From the NCBI GenBank assembly GCA_002083825.1, contig DAZV01000045.1, positions 20,461 through 84,460 on the forward strand: DNA of 64,000 nucleotides. Reading direction: 5' to 3'. The position numbers and the translations under genes are program-made. This stretch comes from Candidatus Sericytochromatia bacterium S15B-MN24 CBMW_12 (GTDB lineage: Bacteria; Cyanobacteriota; Sericytochromatia; S15B-MN24; UBA4093). A model generated the notes under the pieces. That model had not been told where the DNA came from, did not search any database, and saw only the letters and a program-made list of their open reading frames with translations. This document shows, piece after piece, positions 52,654 to 61,883 of the stretch (its first letter is position 1; each line of letters opens with the position of its first letter).

Positions 52654-54041
52654 ATGTTCTCTCCTTGGAACAGGCTGGGCGACAGCGGAAGGCCCCTCAC
52701 CGCGAGGCGATCGGCGCATTTCGGCCAGAGGCCCGTGGGCCGATGCTGGCCTAGCACCGTGCCGTCCGGCCCCATCCCTTGACGCTGGAAGGTGAAGATA
52801 TCCTGCAACTGCCAGCAATCCCCTTCCATGCCGACGATCTCGGTGACGCTGGTGACGCGCCGACACCCGTCGGACATGCGCTCGATCTGAATGATGAGGT
52901 CGATGGCCGATCTCACCTGATCCCGGATCGCCCGGAGGGGCAGTTCCGTTCCGGCCATCAGCACCATCGTCTCCAGGCGGGCGATGGCGTCGCGCGTGCT
53001 GTTGGCATGGACGGTGGCCAGGGAACCCTCGTGGCCCGTGTTCATCGCCTGGAGCATGGCGAGCGCCTCGCCCCCGCGGACTTCCCCCAGGATGATCCGG
53101 TCGGGGCGCATGCGCAGGCAATTCTTCAGCAACTCGCTCTGGGTCACCCCCCCCGCCCCCTCGGTGTTGTTCGGACGGGTCTCGAGCCGGATCACGTGAT
53201 TCTGTTGCAGCTGGAGTTCCGCGGCGTCCTCGATGGTGATCAGGCGCTCTCCCTCGGGGATGAACGAGGACAGGATGTTCAGGAGGGTCGTCTTGCCGGA
53301 GCCCGTCCCGCCGGAAATCAAGACGTTCAATTTGGCGGCGGCGCAGCTTTTCAGGAAGTCTGCCATTTCTTGGGTGAGCGATTGGTAGCCTATCAGATGG
53401 CTGATCGTGAGCGGATCCTTTTTGAACTTGCGGATCGTCAGCGCGGGCCCGTCAATGGCCAGGGGAGGGATGATCGCGTTGATGCGGGACCCGTCCGGCA
53501 GGCGTGCGTCGCACATCGGGCTCGACTCGTCGATCCGGCGCCCGACACGATTGACGATCCGGTCGATGATCTGCAAGAGGTGGCGATCGTCGTAGAAGCT
53601 CACCTCGCTGAGCTGGATCTTGCCTGAGCGCTCGATGTAGACCTGGTGAGCGTTATTGACCATGATCTCCGAGATGGCCTCGTCAGCCAGAAGGGGTTCC
53701 AGGGGACCGAGTCCCCGCATGTCGTAGTAGATCTCCTCGATCAGCCGATCTTTCTCGCCCCGATTGAAGAGGCGGGCAGAGTCGGCGAGGATCTGCTCGA
53801 GTGCCTCTCGGATCGCCGATCGGATCTGTTCGGGTCCCGAGTCATCGTCAAGGCCTTGCTGGCGCATGGTTTCGATTAGCAGTCGATGCGTTTTGCGCTT
53901 GATGTCGATGAAGGGAGCAGCTAGCTTGCCGGTTACCCTTGGGGTGGAGAGGGGTGCCGTCTGGGGAACGCTCCGCTCGGCGACCGGCTTCGCTGCTGCC
54001 TGGCTCGGGAGTTCTGGCTTAAGCCTTTTGCGTAGAAACAT
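52650..54041 (-). CDS. tadA: Tad pilus assembly ATPase TadA/CpaF
   Basis: A 463-residue secretion ATPase of the CpaF family, the motor for Flp pilus assembly. N-terminal domain (about 50-190), then Walker [10 protein letters not shown], Asp box region [11 protein letters not shown], Walker [13 protein letters not shown] and the His box [13 protein letters not shown]. All residues needed for ATP hydrolysis appear present. ATG 54041 follows aggagg and lies within the end of tadZ (23-base overlap). Confidence 0.93.
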   Translation of the reverse strand: MFLRKRLKPELPSQAAAKPVAERSVPQTAPLSTPRVTGKLAAPFIDIKRKTHRLLIETMRQQGLDDDSGPEQIRSAIREALEQILADSARLFNRGEKDRLIEEIYYDMRGLGPLEPLLADEAISEIMVNNAHQVYIERSGKIQLSEVSFYDDRHLLQIIDRIVNRVGRRIDESSPMCDARLPDGSRINAIIPPLAIDGPALTIRKFKKDPLTISHLIGYQSLTQEMADFLKSCAAAKLNVLISGGTGSGKTTLLNILSSFIPEGERLITIEDAAELQLQQNHVIRLETRPNNTEGAGGVTQSELLKNCLRMRPDRIILGEVRGGEALAMLQAMNTGHEGSLATVHANSTRDAIARLETMVLMAGTELPLRAIRDQVRSAIDLIIQIERMSDGCRRVTSVTEIVGMEGDCWQLQDIFTFQRQGMGPDGTVLGQHRPTGLWPKCADRLAVRGLPLSPSLFQGENI

Positions 54042-55215
54042 CGTCGTTCCTCCTGACCTGCTGCGAGATCTGCTTCCAAAGCCATTGGAACCGCCCCTGG
54101 CCGCCGTGTTCCGGCGTGGGGCGATCGCTGAACGCGTCGGCGATCCGCGCGATCGCCTTGGCGAAGGCGCCCCGCGGCTGGAGCCGGATCAACGCCTCGC
54201 CGGCGTTCATCGCGTCCTCGATTCCGGTGGGGTCGTGGGGGATCGGGAACGTGATGCGGGCCTGCAGGACCTTCTCCGCCTCTGCTTGGCTGATCTCGTC
54301 GCTCGCGCTCCAAGCCGCGAGGGACAAGCGTGACGCGGGGATGCCGAGCTTGGCCCAGAGACTGAGCCCGCGCTGCACCTGGCGCAACGCCGGCAAGGTC
54401 ATCGGTAGCGGTACCAGCACCTGGTCGGCCAGGTCCATCGCCTTGAGAATCGGCTCGCTCAGCACCGCCGCCGTGTCGATCACGATGAAGGCGTAGCGCT
54501 CGCGCATGAGGGTGAGCGCCCGTTCCACGACCTTGGCGTCAACCCGATCGCCCTCCTCCGAGAGGGATGGAGCAGCCAGGAGCCGGAGGCCGTTGGCGCA
54601 TGGCATGAGCGCGCTCTCGATTTCGTCGATTCCGAAGAGCTCGCTCTCGGCCAGATCCGCCCACGTGGCGTTCGTTCTCGCACCGAGCATGAGGTCGAGA
54701 TCCCCCCCATGCAGAGAGAGGTCGAGCAGCGCGACGGGACCAGCTCCCGTTTCCCGTAGGCGGTAGGCGAGGTTGGCGGCCAAGGTGGACTTCCCGGCCC
54801 CGCCCTTCGGCGAGTGGACCACGATCACCTTGCCCTGGGGGCGAGGGAAAGGACCGGTCTGAGCCTCCTTCAGGCGCTGCCGCCTGGCCAGAGACCGATC
54901 GAGCGCCTCTTCCAGCTCACCCGGTCCGGGATCCGTGACCACTTCCCGGATCCCCGCGCGCATGGCCTTCGCCATGGTCCCGGAATCCAAGGGAGGCCCG
55001 CAGAGCACGACGGCGACCGCGGGGAGCTCGTGCTGGATCCGCTCGGCCTGTGCAAAGGCGACGGCGGGATCGTCGAATTCGATCAGCACCAGGTCCAGGT
55101 TGAGCGCGGGCAGGCCCTCAAGGCTTTCATGGATCGTGACGGTCGTGAACCGATCCGGCGGGAGCGCGGAGGTGCAGCATCCGTTGGAAAGGATGGCGAC
55201 GTGCGGGTGTTCCAT
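54019..55215 (-). CDS. tadZ: Tad pilus localisation ATPase TadZ/CpaE
   Basis: A 398-residue protein: an N-terminal receiver-like domain (about 1-115) and a MinD/ParA-type ATPase from about 125 with the deviant Walker A KGGAGKST, LLDLSLHGGDLDLMLG and IVIDTAAVLS. CpaE/TadZ places the pilus machine at its site. In the switch region the usual DTP/DLP Pro is missing (DTAAV). Tad operon order supports the call. Confidence 0.88.
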   Translation of the reverse strand: MEHPHVAILSNGCCTSALPPDRFTTVTIHESLEGLPALNLDLVLIEFDDPAVAFAQAERIQHELPAVAVVLCGPPLDSGTMAKAMRAGIREVVTDPGPGELEEALDRSLARRQRLKEAQTGPFPRPQGKVIVVHSPKGGAGKSTLAANLAYRLRETGAGPVALLDLSLHGGDLDLMLGARTNATWADLAESELFGIDEIESALMPCANGLRLLAAPSLSEEGDRVDAKVVERALTLMRERYAFIVIDTAAVLSEPILKAMDLADQVLVPLPMTLPALRQVQRGLSLWAKLGIPASRLSLAAWSASDEISQAEAEKVLQARITFPIPHDPTGIEDAMNAGEALIRLQPRGAFAKAIARIADAFSDRPTPEHGGQGRFQWLWKQISQQVRRNDDVSTQKA

Positions 55216-55224
55216 GTTCCCCTC

Positions 55225-56106
55225 CTATTCGACGAGGCGGGCACGACGCGTCGTGCCGGCGTGCATGGGGCCATTGAGGCGATCGATGTAGCGCACGAGG
55301 AGCGCGCCATTGCTGGTGCCGTCCAGGTAGAACCGGGCGAATCCGGCCACGTCGACTTCCCCGGGAGCGAAGTTCTCGGCGATGCCGACGGTCAGGATCC
55401 GGGGGTAGTGCGCGATCGCCTGGGGATTCGTGGCCAGCAGCAGAACCTCCGCGTAGGGGGGAGCCAGGGGCTCCATGCTCAGGATGGCTGCGGCTGCGCT
55501 CTCGGTCAGAGCGTTCGTGCTTCCCGCCCGGGTCGGAATCGCGCTCGGCGCGAAGACGTCCGTATCGCTGCCGTACGTGAGGTCGCGCTCGAAGGTGTCC
55601 GTCCCGCCTCCACTCAGGTCCAGGGCCTTGACCATGCCGATGTTTCCCCCCGCCGAGCCAACCCTCATGACGTAGTCCACGAAGGGCAGGTAGGCTTGAT
55701 CGGAGATTGCCAGGGGACGGAGCCCGTAATAGGCCTTGAACTCGGCGACCGAACTTGCGCCTATCGCCACGTTTCCAAGCTCGAGTAAGGGAGCGAGCAG
55801 CAATGATACCGGCCGTTCGATGTCCACCTGGACGCGGGAAGAACCTTGCATGCTCACCTCTCCGTCCTGGAGAGGGTACCCGTTGTGCTGGGCGAACAGC
55901 TTCGCCTCGTCCAGCGCGGCCTCCGTGCCGTCGTTCAGGCTGGAAGCCCCCGCCAGGGCGGCGGCATCGGTAGCGGCCTGCATCTGGGTCTTCCGGTAGA
56001 GCATCATGCCGACGTCTGCGGCGATTCCCGTCATGAGGATCAGTCCGGCGCTCATGACCGCGACCAGGACGAGCGTGCTTCCCTTTTCGTCGCTTTTCGG
56101 CCTCAT
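55225..56106 (-). CDS. tadG: TadG-like pilus-associated protein
   Basis: A 293-residue protein with the TadG/TadE N-terminal signature: a short charged start (MRPKSDEKGS), a hydrophobic helix (TLVLVAVMSAGLILMTGIAAD) and the conserved tail VGMMLYRKTQMQAATDAAALAGA. The rest is a periplasmic beta-rich domain. Such minor pseudopilin-like proteins are needed for Flp pilus biogenesis. The start overlaps the secretin stop as ATGA. Confidence 0.8.
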   Translation of the reverse strand: MRPKSDEKGSTLVLVAVMSAGLILMTGIAADVGMMLYRKTQMQAATDAAALAGASSLNDGTEAALDEAKLFAQHNGYPLQDGEVSMQGSSRVQVDIERPVSLLLAPLLELGNVAIGASSVAEFKAYYGLRPLAISDQAYLPFVDYVMRVGSAGGNIGMVKALDLSGGGTDTFERDLTYGSDTDVFAPSAIPTRAGSTNALTESAAAAILSMEPLAPPYAEVLLLATNPQAIAHYPRILTVGIAENFAPGEVDVAGFARFYLDGTSNGALLVRYIDRLNGPMHAGTTRRARLVE

Positions 56107-57326
56107 GGCGTGACTCCGGCGCGAGCCTCGACCCGAGTCGGGCTGAGCAGCCGTGGGGATACCAGGATGGTGAGTTCGGTTTCCTGCTTCTGGAACTGGG
56201 TGGACTTGAACAGGTTTCCCAGGATGGGAATATCTCCCAGGACGGGGAGCTTTTCCATGTTCTGGGCCTCCGAGTTATGGATGAGCCCGCCGATGGCCAA
56301 TCCTTCTCCCGGAGCGAGAATCACTTCCGTCTCGGCCTCCCGGGTGGTGAGCGCCGGAATGAGGAAGCCGTTGATCTTGATGGAGTTGGAGTAGTCCAGC
56401 GCGCTGACCTCCGGGGAGACCTTCAGGGCGATTCGCCCGTCGGAGCGAACGGTGGGAGCCACGCTCAGTTTGACGCCGTAGTCCTTCCAGATGATCGTGA
56501 CCTGGCCGAGCTGCTGGGACACGGGAATGGGAATCTGCCCGCCGACCAGAAAGCTCGCCTTCCCTCCGCTTGCGCTCACGAGCTTGGGCTTGGCGAGGAT
56601 CTTGGCATGCCCCTCTCTCACCAGGAGCTGGAGCTGGGCCGCCAGACGGTCGAACTGGCTGAAGCTGACGGTGTTTGCGACGCTGCCTTCGGCGAAGGTC
56701 ATCAGATCCTTCATGAAGAGGGCGTCTCCGCTCGCGTCGACCCGCAAGGAGCCCCACTTGACCCCGAGGTCATGGCCCTGGTCCCGGCGCATCTCGACGA
56801 TTTGGACGTCGACTTCCACCTGCGCGGTGTTCTGGATCTGAACCAGGTTGATCACGTTCTCGGCGAACCCCGCGGCCAGTTTCCCGGCTCGTTCGGACAT
56901 GGAGGCCTCGGATACATGGCCGCTGAGGATCATGCGGCTGCCCGCCAAGTCGATCTTGAGGTCGTCGGCTTCCTGACCGAAGACCCGCTGAAAGGCTGTT
57001 TTGACGAGGGATAGGTCGGTCGCGTCGCGACTCGCGGACGAGACGTTCTTGACGATCAGGTCGTAGTGATGGCGGGAATTGGCGGTCCAGACGATCAGCG
57101 ACGTCATGCCCGGGCGCTTGCCGTTGATGATCAGGGATTGTTTGCTCGGGACGGCGACGTCCGCGATGGAAGGGTCGGCGACGGAGACCTTGACGATCCG
57201 TTGCGGCATGTCGAGGATCGTGGATTTGGCCACCTGGACGTCCACCGATTTGGCGTGAGCCGGGACCGCCATGACGAAGAGGGCGAAGGCGAGGCTCGCT
57301 ATCAGCAGGGTCTTGGAGTTCATCAT
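56103..57326 (-). CDS. rcpA: Tad pilus secretin RcpA/CpaC
   Basis: A 407-residue outer-membrane secretin with signal peptide (MMNSKTLLIASLAFALFVMA...AHA). An N-terminal pilus/BON region (about 25-170, VSVADPSIADVAVPSKQSLI) precedes the secretin domain (VEVDVQIVEMRRDQGHDLG, ILAKPKLVSASGGKASFLVGG, LPVLGDIPILGNLFKST, LTILVSPRLL). It forms the pore for the Flp pilus. ATG 57326 follows aaagga; the gene is slightly shorter than typical CpaC (about 450-500). Confidence 0.92.
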   Translation of the reverse strand: MMNSKTLLIASLAFALFVMAVPAHAKSVDVQVAKSTILDMPQRIVKVSVADPSIADVAVPSKQSLIINGKRPGMTSLIVWTANSRHHYDLIVKNVSSASRDATDLSLVKTAFQRVFGQEADDLKIDLAGSRMILSGHVSEASMSERAGKLAAGFAENVINLVQIQNTAQVEVDVQIVEMRRDQGHDLGVKWGSLRVDASGDALFMKDLMTFAEGSVANTVSFSQFDRLAAQLQLLVREGHAKILAKPKLVSASGGKASFLVGGQIPIPVSQQLGQVTIIWKDYGVKLSVAPTVRSDGRIALKVSPEVSALDYSNSIKINGFLIPALTTREAETEVILAPGEGLAIGGLIHNSEAQNMEKLPVLGDIPILGNLFKSTQFQKQETELTILVSPRLLSPTRVEARAGVTP

Positions 57327-57364
57327 GGCGACATCCTTTCCGGTGGGCCTGGAGCCTGGGGGCT

Positions 57365-58180
57365 TTATAGCGGCAAGACCTCCTCCGATCGATTCCCTCT
57401 GAGGATGACGACGGCCGCGGGCTCGGGCTTCTGCCAGGGGATGCGCTTCGGGACGGGACTCACCTCGGCGGGCTTCGGAAGCTCGCCGGTGAGGGCGGCG
57501 GGAGTGGTACCCGAGGTCTGGATTTCGAGGATCTCCTCGGGGGAGCGCATGGCCAGACGGATGTTGCCGCGCTCGGCGCCCAGGATCAGTTTCTCCGATT
57601 CGTCGGGGGTCACCGCCAGCGTGACGGACGAGTTGCCCCGAGCCATGGCGTCCTGCTCGTGTTTGGCCGCCTGCGCAACCGCCAGGACCTGGATATTCTG
57701 GAGGATGACCTTGGAGCGCGAGGAGCCGCCCAGATCCCAGGTCGCGACGACGTCGACGATCGAGTTGGGCTTGACGAAGCCGGCGACGCCGACGAACTCG
57801 TCCACCTTGACCGTGACGGCCCGCTTGCCCTTGGGAATGGGAAGCAGCCGCGCGCCCTCGTTTCCGGGTTTTACCAGCTTCTGCTCGGTGATGGGATCCC
57901 CGGGTACCAGATCCCACTTGGCCTGGCGCCCAATGACGGTTTCGGGCGAGCGGATGGCTCCTGGCGCGATATAGGCGAACGGGCGGCTCTCCGCCTTGAA
58001 GTGCTTCGCCTCGAGCGGGGTGTTGGCGGGAACGTGCAGCGTCGCGACGAGCATCGTTCCTCGGGTGGCGGCCTCGGCGGCGGTGGAACGCAGCTGTTTC
58101 GTGTACAGGTGGACGCTGCCGCTGACGAGCAGTCCGATGCTGCTGGCCACCATCAGCCGTTTCATTCTTCTCGTCATCAT
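57365..58180 (-). CDS. cpaB: Tad pilus assembly protein CpaB/RcpC
   Basis: A 271-residue protein with an N-terminal membrane anchor (LMVASSIGLLVSGSVHLY), then a SAF/CpaB domain (MLVATLHVPANTPLEAKHFK) and the conserved GKRAVTVKVDEFVGVAGFV, PNSIVDVVATW and RGNIRLAMRSPEE. It is a periplasmic part of the secretin-associated complex. Start ATG overlaps the tadE stop (ATGA). Confidence 0.9.
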   Translation of the reverse strand: MMTRRMKRLMVASSIGLLVSGSVHLYTKQLRSTAAEAATRGTMLVATLHVPANTPLEAKHFKAESRPFAYIAPGAIRSPETVIGRQAKWDLVPGDPITEQKLVKPGNEGARLLPIPKGKRAVTVKVDEFVGVAGFVKPNSIVDVVATWDLGGSSRSKVILQNIQVLAVAQAAKHEQDAMARGNSSVTLAVTPDESEKLILGAERGNIRLAMRSPEEILEIQTSGTTPAALTGELPKPAEVSPVPKRIPWQKPEPAAVVILRGNRSEEVLPL

Positions 58181-58557
58181 TCAATCCTCATGATGGTCGT
58201 GGCTTCCAGCGGAAAGGGGTTCGGCAACCCGGGAACCGGCACGATCGGCACCAGCGGGTACGAGACGATGACCGTGATCGCGCTCCCGCTCGGGTCGCCC
58301 TCGCCTTCGACGGTGACGGTGACGGTCTCGCCTAGGTTTGCGGCGTCCAACTGCTGCTGAATGGTTTGCGTGATGGTGGCCGTGGACTGCCCCAGGGCGC
58401 CGCCGCGGGCTCCTTCGCGACTGGCGTTGGTGACGACCAACTGGGACGCGAAGAGGTGACCGAGGGTGAGGATGGCGGTGAGCATCGTGAGGAGCATCGG
58501 CATCACCAGGGCCGTCTCTACCAGGGCCTGGCCGGCCTCTTGCTTCCGTCGTTTCAT
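58177..58557 (-). CDS. tadE: TadE-like pseudopilin
   Basis: A 126-residue protein: basic start (MKRRKQEAGQ), then ALVETALVMPMLLTMLTAIL, the TadE signature with the glutamate expected at +5 or +6 of a pseudopilin, followed by NASREGARGGAL and a small periplasmic domain. TadE is processed by TadV and is needed for pilus formation. It is the second gene of the Tad operon, after flp and its hairpin. Confidence 0.85.
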   Translation of the reverse strand: MKRRKQEAGQALVETALVMPMLLTMLTAILTLGHLFASQLVVTNASREGARGGALGQSTATITQTIQQQLDAANLGETVTVTVEGEGDPSGSAITVIVSYPLVPIVPVPGLPNPFPLEATTIMRIE

Positions 58558-58693
58558 GGGGCACCTCGTGGTCTATGTCATGTCGGCAGGCTGAGGGCGC
58601 CCGGGCTCCATGCCGCGGCGGTTTCGGGTATCGGTTTTGCTTGGGGGGCTGGCGCCCGGAAAGCGCGACCGCCGACGGCGAAGCGGCGAACAA

Positions 58694-58736
58694 AGTCCGG
58701 TCAGGCCCTCGCCTGAGACGAGGGCCTGACCGGACT
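58694..58736 (-). terminator. partial terminator between flp and tadE
   Basis: Perfect 18-base arms (AGTCCGGTCAGGCCCTCG) around seven bases; on the minus strand the first arm begins at the flp stop codon. Only TTG follows, so it probably allows read-through and makes pilin mRNA more abundant than the rest. Confidence 0.7.
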
Positions 58737-58903
58737 CAGAGCTGTCCGGCGAGGTCGGTCAGCATGGCGCTGATGCTGGTTCCCATGGTCCCCACGGCGC
58801 CGATGCAGATGACGGCGAGGAGGCCTACGATCATGCCGTACTCGACGAGGGATGCGCCCTCTTCCTCGGACCAGAGGCGGCGGAGGGTCTGAATCATGTG
58901 CAT
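58736..58903 (-). CDS. flp: Flp pilin
   Basis: A 55-residue Flp/Fap-type major pilin. The leader MHMIQTLRRLWSEEEG ends at the expected prepilin peptidase site, giving mature ASLVEYGMIVGLLAVICIGA with Glu-Tyr at +5/+6 and a hydrophobic helix, then a short tail (MLTDLAGQL). aaaggag lies seven bases upstream of the ATG. It is the first gene of the Tad operon and is shorter than 60 residues, so easily missed. The hairpin at its stop supports high expression relative to downstream genes. Confidence 0.92.
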   Translation of the reverse strand: MHMIQTLRRLWSEEEGASLVEYGMIVGLLAVICIGAVGTMGTSISAMLTDLAGQL

Positions 58904-59192
58904 GGCTTGGCTCCTTTCACTGGGGCATAGGTGCGACGTTGCGGACAGGCCGCCCTTTCGACACCGTCATCCTAATCCTTGCGGTGGGGGCTTGGAGGGG
59001 CCGCGGTGACCAAAGGTCGTTGGCTAAAATGTCTAAATCGCGCCAGGCGTTGCCCTGGCTCGAATGGGCCCAAGCGGGCGAAAGGAGTGTGGCCCGTGGC
59101 CTGATTGCATCCTGGCATGACGAAAGCGAGCCCTCCACGATGGCGCGGAGGACTCGCTTGAAGTTGGGTCTGATGGGGAGGAAAGGGACTAT
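58904..59192. other. upstream region of the Tad operon
   Basis: About 290 bases without a gene. A hairpin AAGCGAGCCCTCC/GGAGGACTCGCTT (one mismatch) lies at about 59124-59161. A short AT-rich patch (GGCTAAAATGTCTAAATCG, about 59021-59040) may hold the flp promoter. No confident -35/-10 pair is seen. Confidence 0.35.
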
Positions 59193-59221
59193 CGCCCAGG
59201 AGCATTCTCAGCTCCTGGGCG
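59193..59221 (-). terminator. terminator after the 118-aa gene
   Basis: CGCCCAGGAGC/GCTCCTGGGCG arms with a seven-base loop, starting right after the stop codon on the minus strand. Confidence 0.65.
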
Positions 59222-59222
59222 A

Positions 59223-59579
59223 TCAGGCGTTACCGTAGCGAACGTTGTCCATGACGAGTCCGAGGAACTTCTTGGTGTTGGCAAGGAGCTGCTCGATGAG
59301 GCCTTCGTCGTCGCCGATGATCGCGGCGACCGACGCCTCCGCCACTCCCGGAAAGGCGGGGATCCGGATATAGGCTCCGGGGGTCTCGTCAAAGCCGGAG
59401 ATCTCGGAGCGCCGCAGAATACGCGAGGTGGAGTTGGGGAGCACCTCCCAGAAGAAGGGATCCTCCAGCCGCTTTTCCTTGGCGTTCTTGATGCCGTGGA
59501 GGATGAGCTCTCTTACCAGTTTCTTGTCCTCGAGCATTTCACGAGCGAGGACGAAGATATTGACCGCGTCGGTTGCCAT
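59223..59579 (-). CDS. 118-aa conserved-looking protein of unknown function
   Basis: A 118-residue cytosolic protein, mixed alpha/beta (AVNIFVLAREMLEDKKLV, ELILHGIKNAKEKRLEDP, FFWEVLPNSTSRILRRSE, AFPGVAEASVAAIIGDDEG). No family is recognised. The ATG follows aaggt. It is co-oriented with, and 20 bases after, the 135-aa gene, so the two form an operon. Its location next to the Tad locus may be accidental. Confidence 0.6.
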   Translation of the reverse strand: MATDAVNIFVLAREMLEDKKLVRELILHGIKNAKEKRLEDPFFWEVLPNSTSRILRRSEISGFDETPGAYIRIPAFPGVAEASVAAIIGDDEGLIEQLLANTKKFLGLVMDNVRYGNA

Positions 59580-59599
59580 GATGAACCTTGCTAGGGGCC

Positions 59600-60007
59600 T
59601 CAGGCCCGGAAGGGGAGACGGGATCCGAACTTGCCCCGGGTCTTGTCGGCTTCTTCGGCCTCCAGGCGTTGCGCCTCGCGGATCAGCTCCTGAACCCGGG
59701 CCATGATGAAGCTGGAGACGTCGTCGACCTTGATCTTGTCCTGGCTCTCGTCGATGTCGTGCTCGCGGATGTAGAGGCTGCGGAAGTAGACTTCGGCCAG
59801 CTCCTGGCGCGCGGTCCAGGGATCGCTGCCCTGCTTGGTGAGCTCCTGGCGGAGCTGGAAGTAGGTGCCCCGCTGGGAGCTCCAAAGGTTCTCCATGAGG
59901 TCCATGATGTCTTCAGGACCGACTTCGTCCAGGGGATCGCCGTACTTGGCGAGGTAGTCTTCGCGGATCCCGGGGTCTTGGAACTTGGCCAATTCGCGAC
60001 GGTTCAT
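59600..60007 (-). CDS. 135-aa protein of unknown function
   Basis: A 135-residue, charged, helical cytosolic protein (FQDPGIREDYLAKYGDPLDE, FRSLYIREHDIDESQDKIKV, ARVQELIREAQRLEAEEADK). The start ATG 60007 has ggagga directly upstream; a longer in-frame start at 60043 lacks one. No recognised family. It heads the small operon with the 118-aa gene. Confidence 0.55.
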   Translation of the reverse strand: MNRRELAKFQDPGIREDYLAKYGDPLDEVGPEDIMDLMENLWSSQRGTYFQLRQELTKQGSDPWTARQELAEVYFRSLYIREHDIDESQDKIKVDDVSSFIMARVQELIREAQRLEAEEADKTRGKFGSRLPFRA

Positions 60008-60087
60008 CTTTCCTCCATAGGGTGACTTTAGGTGAGTGTTCATTTTGCCCCGGGGCTCTCACCCAACCACCCCCGGGACCGCTACGG

Positions 60088-60690
60088 TCAGTGCATCCGA
60101 GGGGTTAGCGGCAGTCGGGCGAGGATCTTCACCTCCGCGACTGCCAGCTCATCGAGGCGGGCCATGACGTCCTCTCGCGGGGAAATCTGGCATGCCAAAT
60201 TCACGAACAACCGGTAATGCCCGGCTTCCGACAAGGAAAGCTCTTGGTAAAGCGCCGCGAGCTCCAGATCCGGGACACTCTCGGCCAAGAGGACGAAGCG
60301 CTCGCAGGATCGGGCTTCCACCAGGCTCAAGATCAAGAGACGATCGAGCAGATGGCCAGGCCCCGAGGGACGCCCCGCCTTGAGAAGCTCCTTCACGTAG
60401 GGATCGGAATCCATGCGGCCGAGTGAAACGCCCCGCCGCTCCAAGACCCGCTGGAGCCGCTCGAAGTGATGAAGCTCCTCTTGGGCCAAATGCATCATGC
60501 TCACGACCAGGTTCCGGTTCTCGGGAACCTTCACGATCAAACTCAGGGCCGTAGCCGCCGCCTTCTGCTCGCACCACGCATGATCGACCAGTACCTGGTC
60601 CAGATGGGCCAGGGCCAGCGGTAGCCACCGGGGATCCGTGGGGGCCTTCAGTATCGAGGGGACGGCGGTCACCGTCGGGCTCTGCGTCAT
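60088..60690 (-). CDS. miaE: MiaE-like tRNA hydroxylase (diiron)
   Basis: A 200-residue ferritin-like diiron protein of the MiaE family, which hydroxylates ms2i6A at tRNA position 37. Ligand motifs are DHAWCEQKAAATA (helix 1 Glu), AQEELHHFERL (Glu and His), LVEARSCERFVLL and SLSEAGHYRLF (Glu and His). Length and motif order fit MiaE. Start ATG 60690 follows aggag. Many bacteria carry MiaE-like proteins of unproven substrate, so the exact reaction is inferred from the family. Confidence 0.8.
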   Translation of the reverse strand: MTQSPTVTAVPSILKAPTDPRWLPLALAHLDQVLVDHAWCEQKAAATALSLIVKVPENRNLVVSMMHLAQEELHHFERLQRVLERRGVSLGRMDSDPYVKELLKAGRPSGPGHLLDRLLILSLVEARSCERFVLLAESVPDLELAALYQELSLSEAGHYRLFVNLACQISPREDVMARLDELAVAEVKILARLPLTPRMH

Positions 60691-60712
60691 TCACTTGGCT
60701 CCTATGCCATCC

Positions 60713-60718
60713 ATTATA
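60713..60718 (-). promoter_or_regulatory. -10 box of the miaE-like gene
   Basis: Perfect TATAAT on the minus strand, 23 bases before the ATG; the -35 region is poor. Confidence 0.4.
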
Positions 60719-60794
60719 CCGAAAAACCCCCGTCTCGATTGTAAAAAGCCGTTACGATCGGATGAAGCCTCTCTCTTCCGGGTAAGAATCGGTC

Positions 60795-61883
60795 ATGATG
60801 CGCCTGAAGTCCCTGTCTCTACTGGGTTTGGCCTTTTTCGCCGCCTTCGCCTCCCATCCCGGATGGGCCCAGCGACCGGAGCGAATCGCCCTGAACGCCC
60901 TCCCGACCGCGACGATCGCCCGGGAGTCGTGGCGAACGGTCGCCAACCATGTCCACACCGCGGAGAGCCACGACGCCCGCGCCTCGCTGTCAGAGCTGGC
61001 CCGCGACGCCAAGGCCCGCGGCCTCGATGCCCTGGTGCTCACCGACCACAACTCCACCGCCGCCTGCCTCCCCGAGGTGCTTGGCCCCTTGGAGCAGCAA
61101 TCAGGCCTCACCTTGATCCCCGGAGAGGAATGGAGCTCCCGCCGCTGGGGACACGCAGGCCTCCTGGGCTACGACGGAAGCCCGGTGCTCGAACATCATG
61201 GCGTGGAGGGAGCGCTCGAAGCCGCCGTAGGAGCGGGAGCCTTGGCCATCGCCAACCACCCGAAACACTGGGGGCTCTCATGGCAACACGGTTTTCAGGA
61301 CGAACGGCTCGCGGGAGTCGAGGTCTGGAACGGCTTCTGGGCCAACCCCCTGGCTCAGAACGAGGCGGCGATCGCTTTCTGGGATGACGCCCTGCGCTCG
61401 GGCCGCCGCATGGTCGCCCTGGGCGGATCGGATTACCACGGCTACTTCTACGCGCGCATCGACCAGGCTGTGAACCGCGTTCAAGTCCACGCTCCCGGAA
61501 GTGCGGGAATCATCGAGGGGATCCGTCAAGGACGCGTCCAGATCGCGGCGTCCCCCGCAGCTCCCTGGCTGGATCTCTCCGTGGACGGCCGCGGGATCGG
61601 GGAAGTCGCGCCCGCCGCCGAGTCGCACCGGATCCGGGTCTCGGTTTCGGGCGGAAAGGGCCTCGAATTGAGGCTCGTCACCCGGGACGGGATCCTCGCA
61701 CGGCGGTTCCTCGCAGCGGACGACGCGAGCTTCGAAGGGGAGGTCGTTTTGGCCGCCGGGATTCCCGATTTTGTGCGTGCCGAGTTGCGCCAAGGAGGAG
61801 CGTCTTTCGGGAGCGCTCATGTGATAGGGAATCCGGTGTACGTGGGGGGCTGGAACCCTCTCGCCATTCTGGATCCCCCGTGA
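60795..61883 (+). CDS. exported PHP-domain (CehA/McbA-like) metallohydrolase
   Basis: A 362-residue protein with a signal peptide (about 1-25, SLLGLAFFAAFASHPGWAQ) and a PHP domain. The metal ligand motifs in order are NHVHTAESHD, LVLTDHNS, LIPGEEWS, AIANHPKH and LGGSDYHGYF. The PHP/CehA group hydrolyses phosphoesters or carbamates with two or three metal ions. The C-terminal 100 residues are a beta-rich domain. The ATG at 60795 (or 60798) lacks a strong ribosome site. Periplasmic location is inferred from the signal peptide; the substrate is unknown. Confidence 0.75.
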   Translation: MMRLKSLSLLGLAFFAAFASHPGWAQRPERIALNALPTATIARESWRTVANHVHTAESHDARASLSELARDAKARGLDALVLTDHNSTAACLPEVLGPLEQQSGLTLIPGEEWSSRRWGHAGLLGYDGSPVLEHHGVEGALEAAVGAGALAIANHPKHWGLSWQHGFQDERLAGVEVWNGFWANPLAQNEAAIAFWDDALRSGRRMVALGGSDYHGYFYARIDQAVNRVQVHAPGSAGIIEGIRQGRVQIAASPAAPWLDLSVDGRGIGEVAPAAESHRIRVSVSGGKGLELRLVTRDGILARRFLAADDASFEGEVVLAAGIPDFVRAELRQGGASFGSAHVIGNPVYVGGWNPLAILDPP

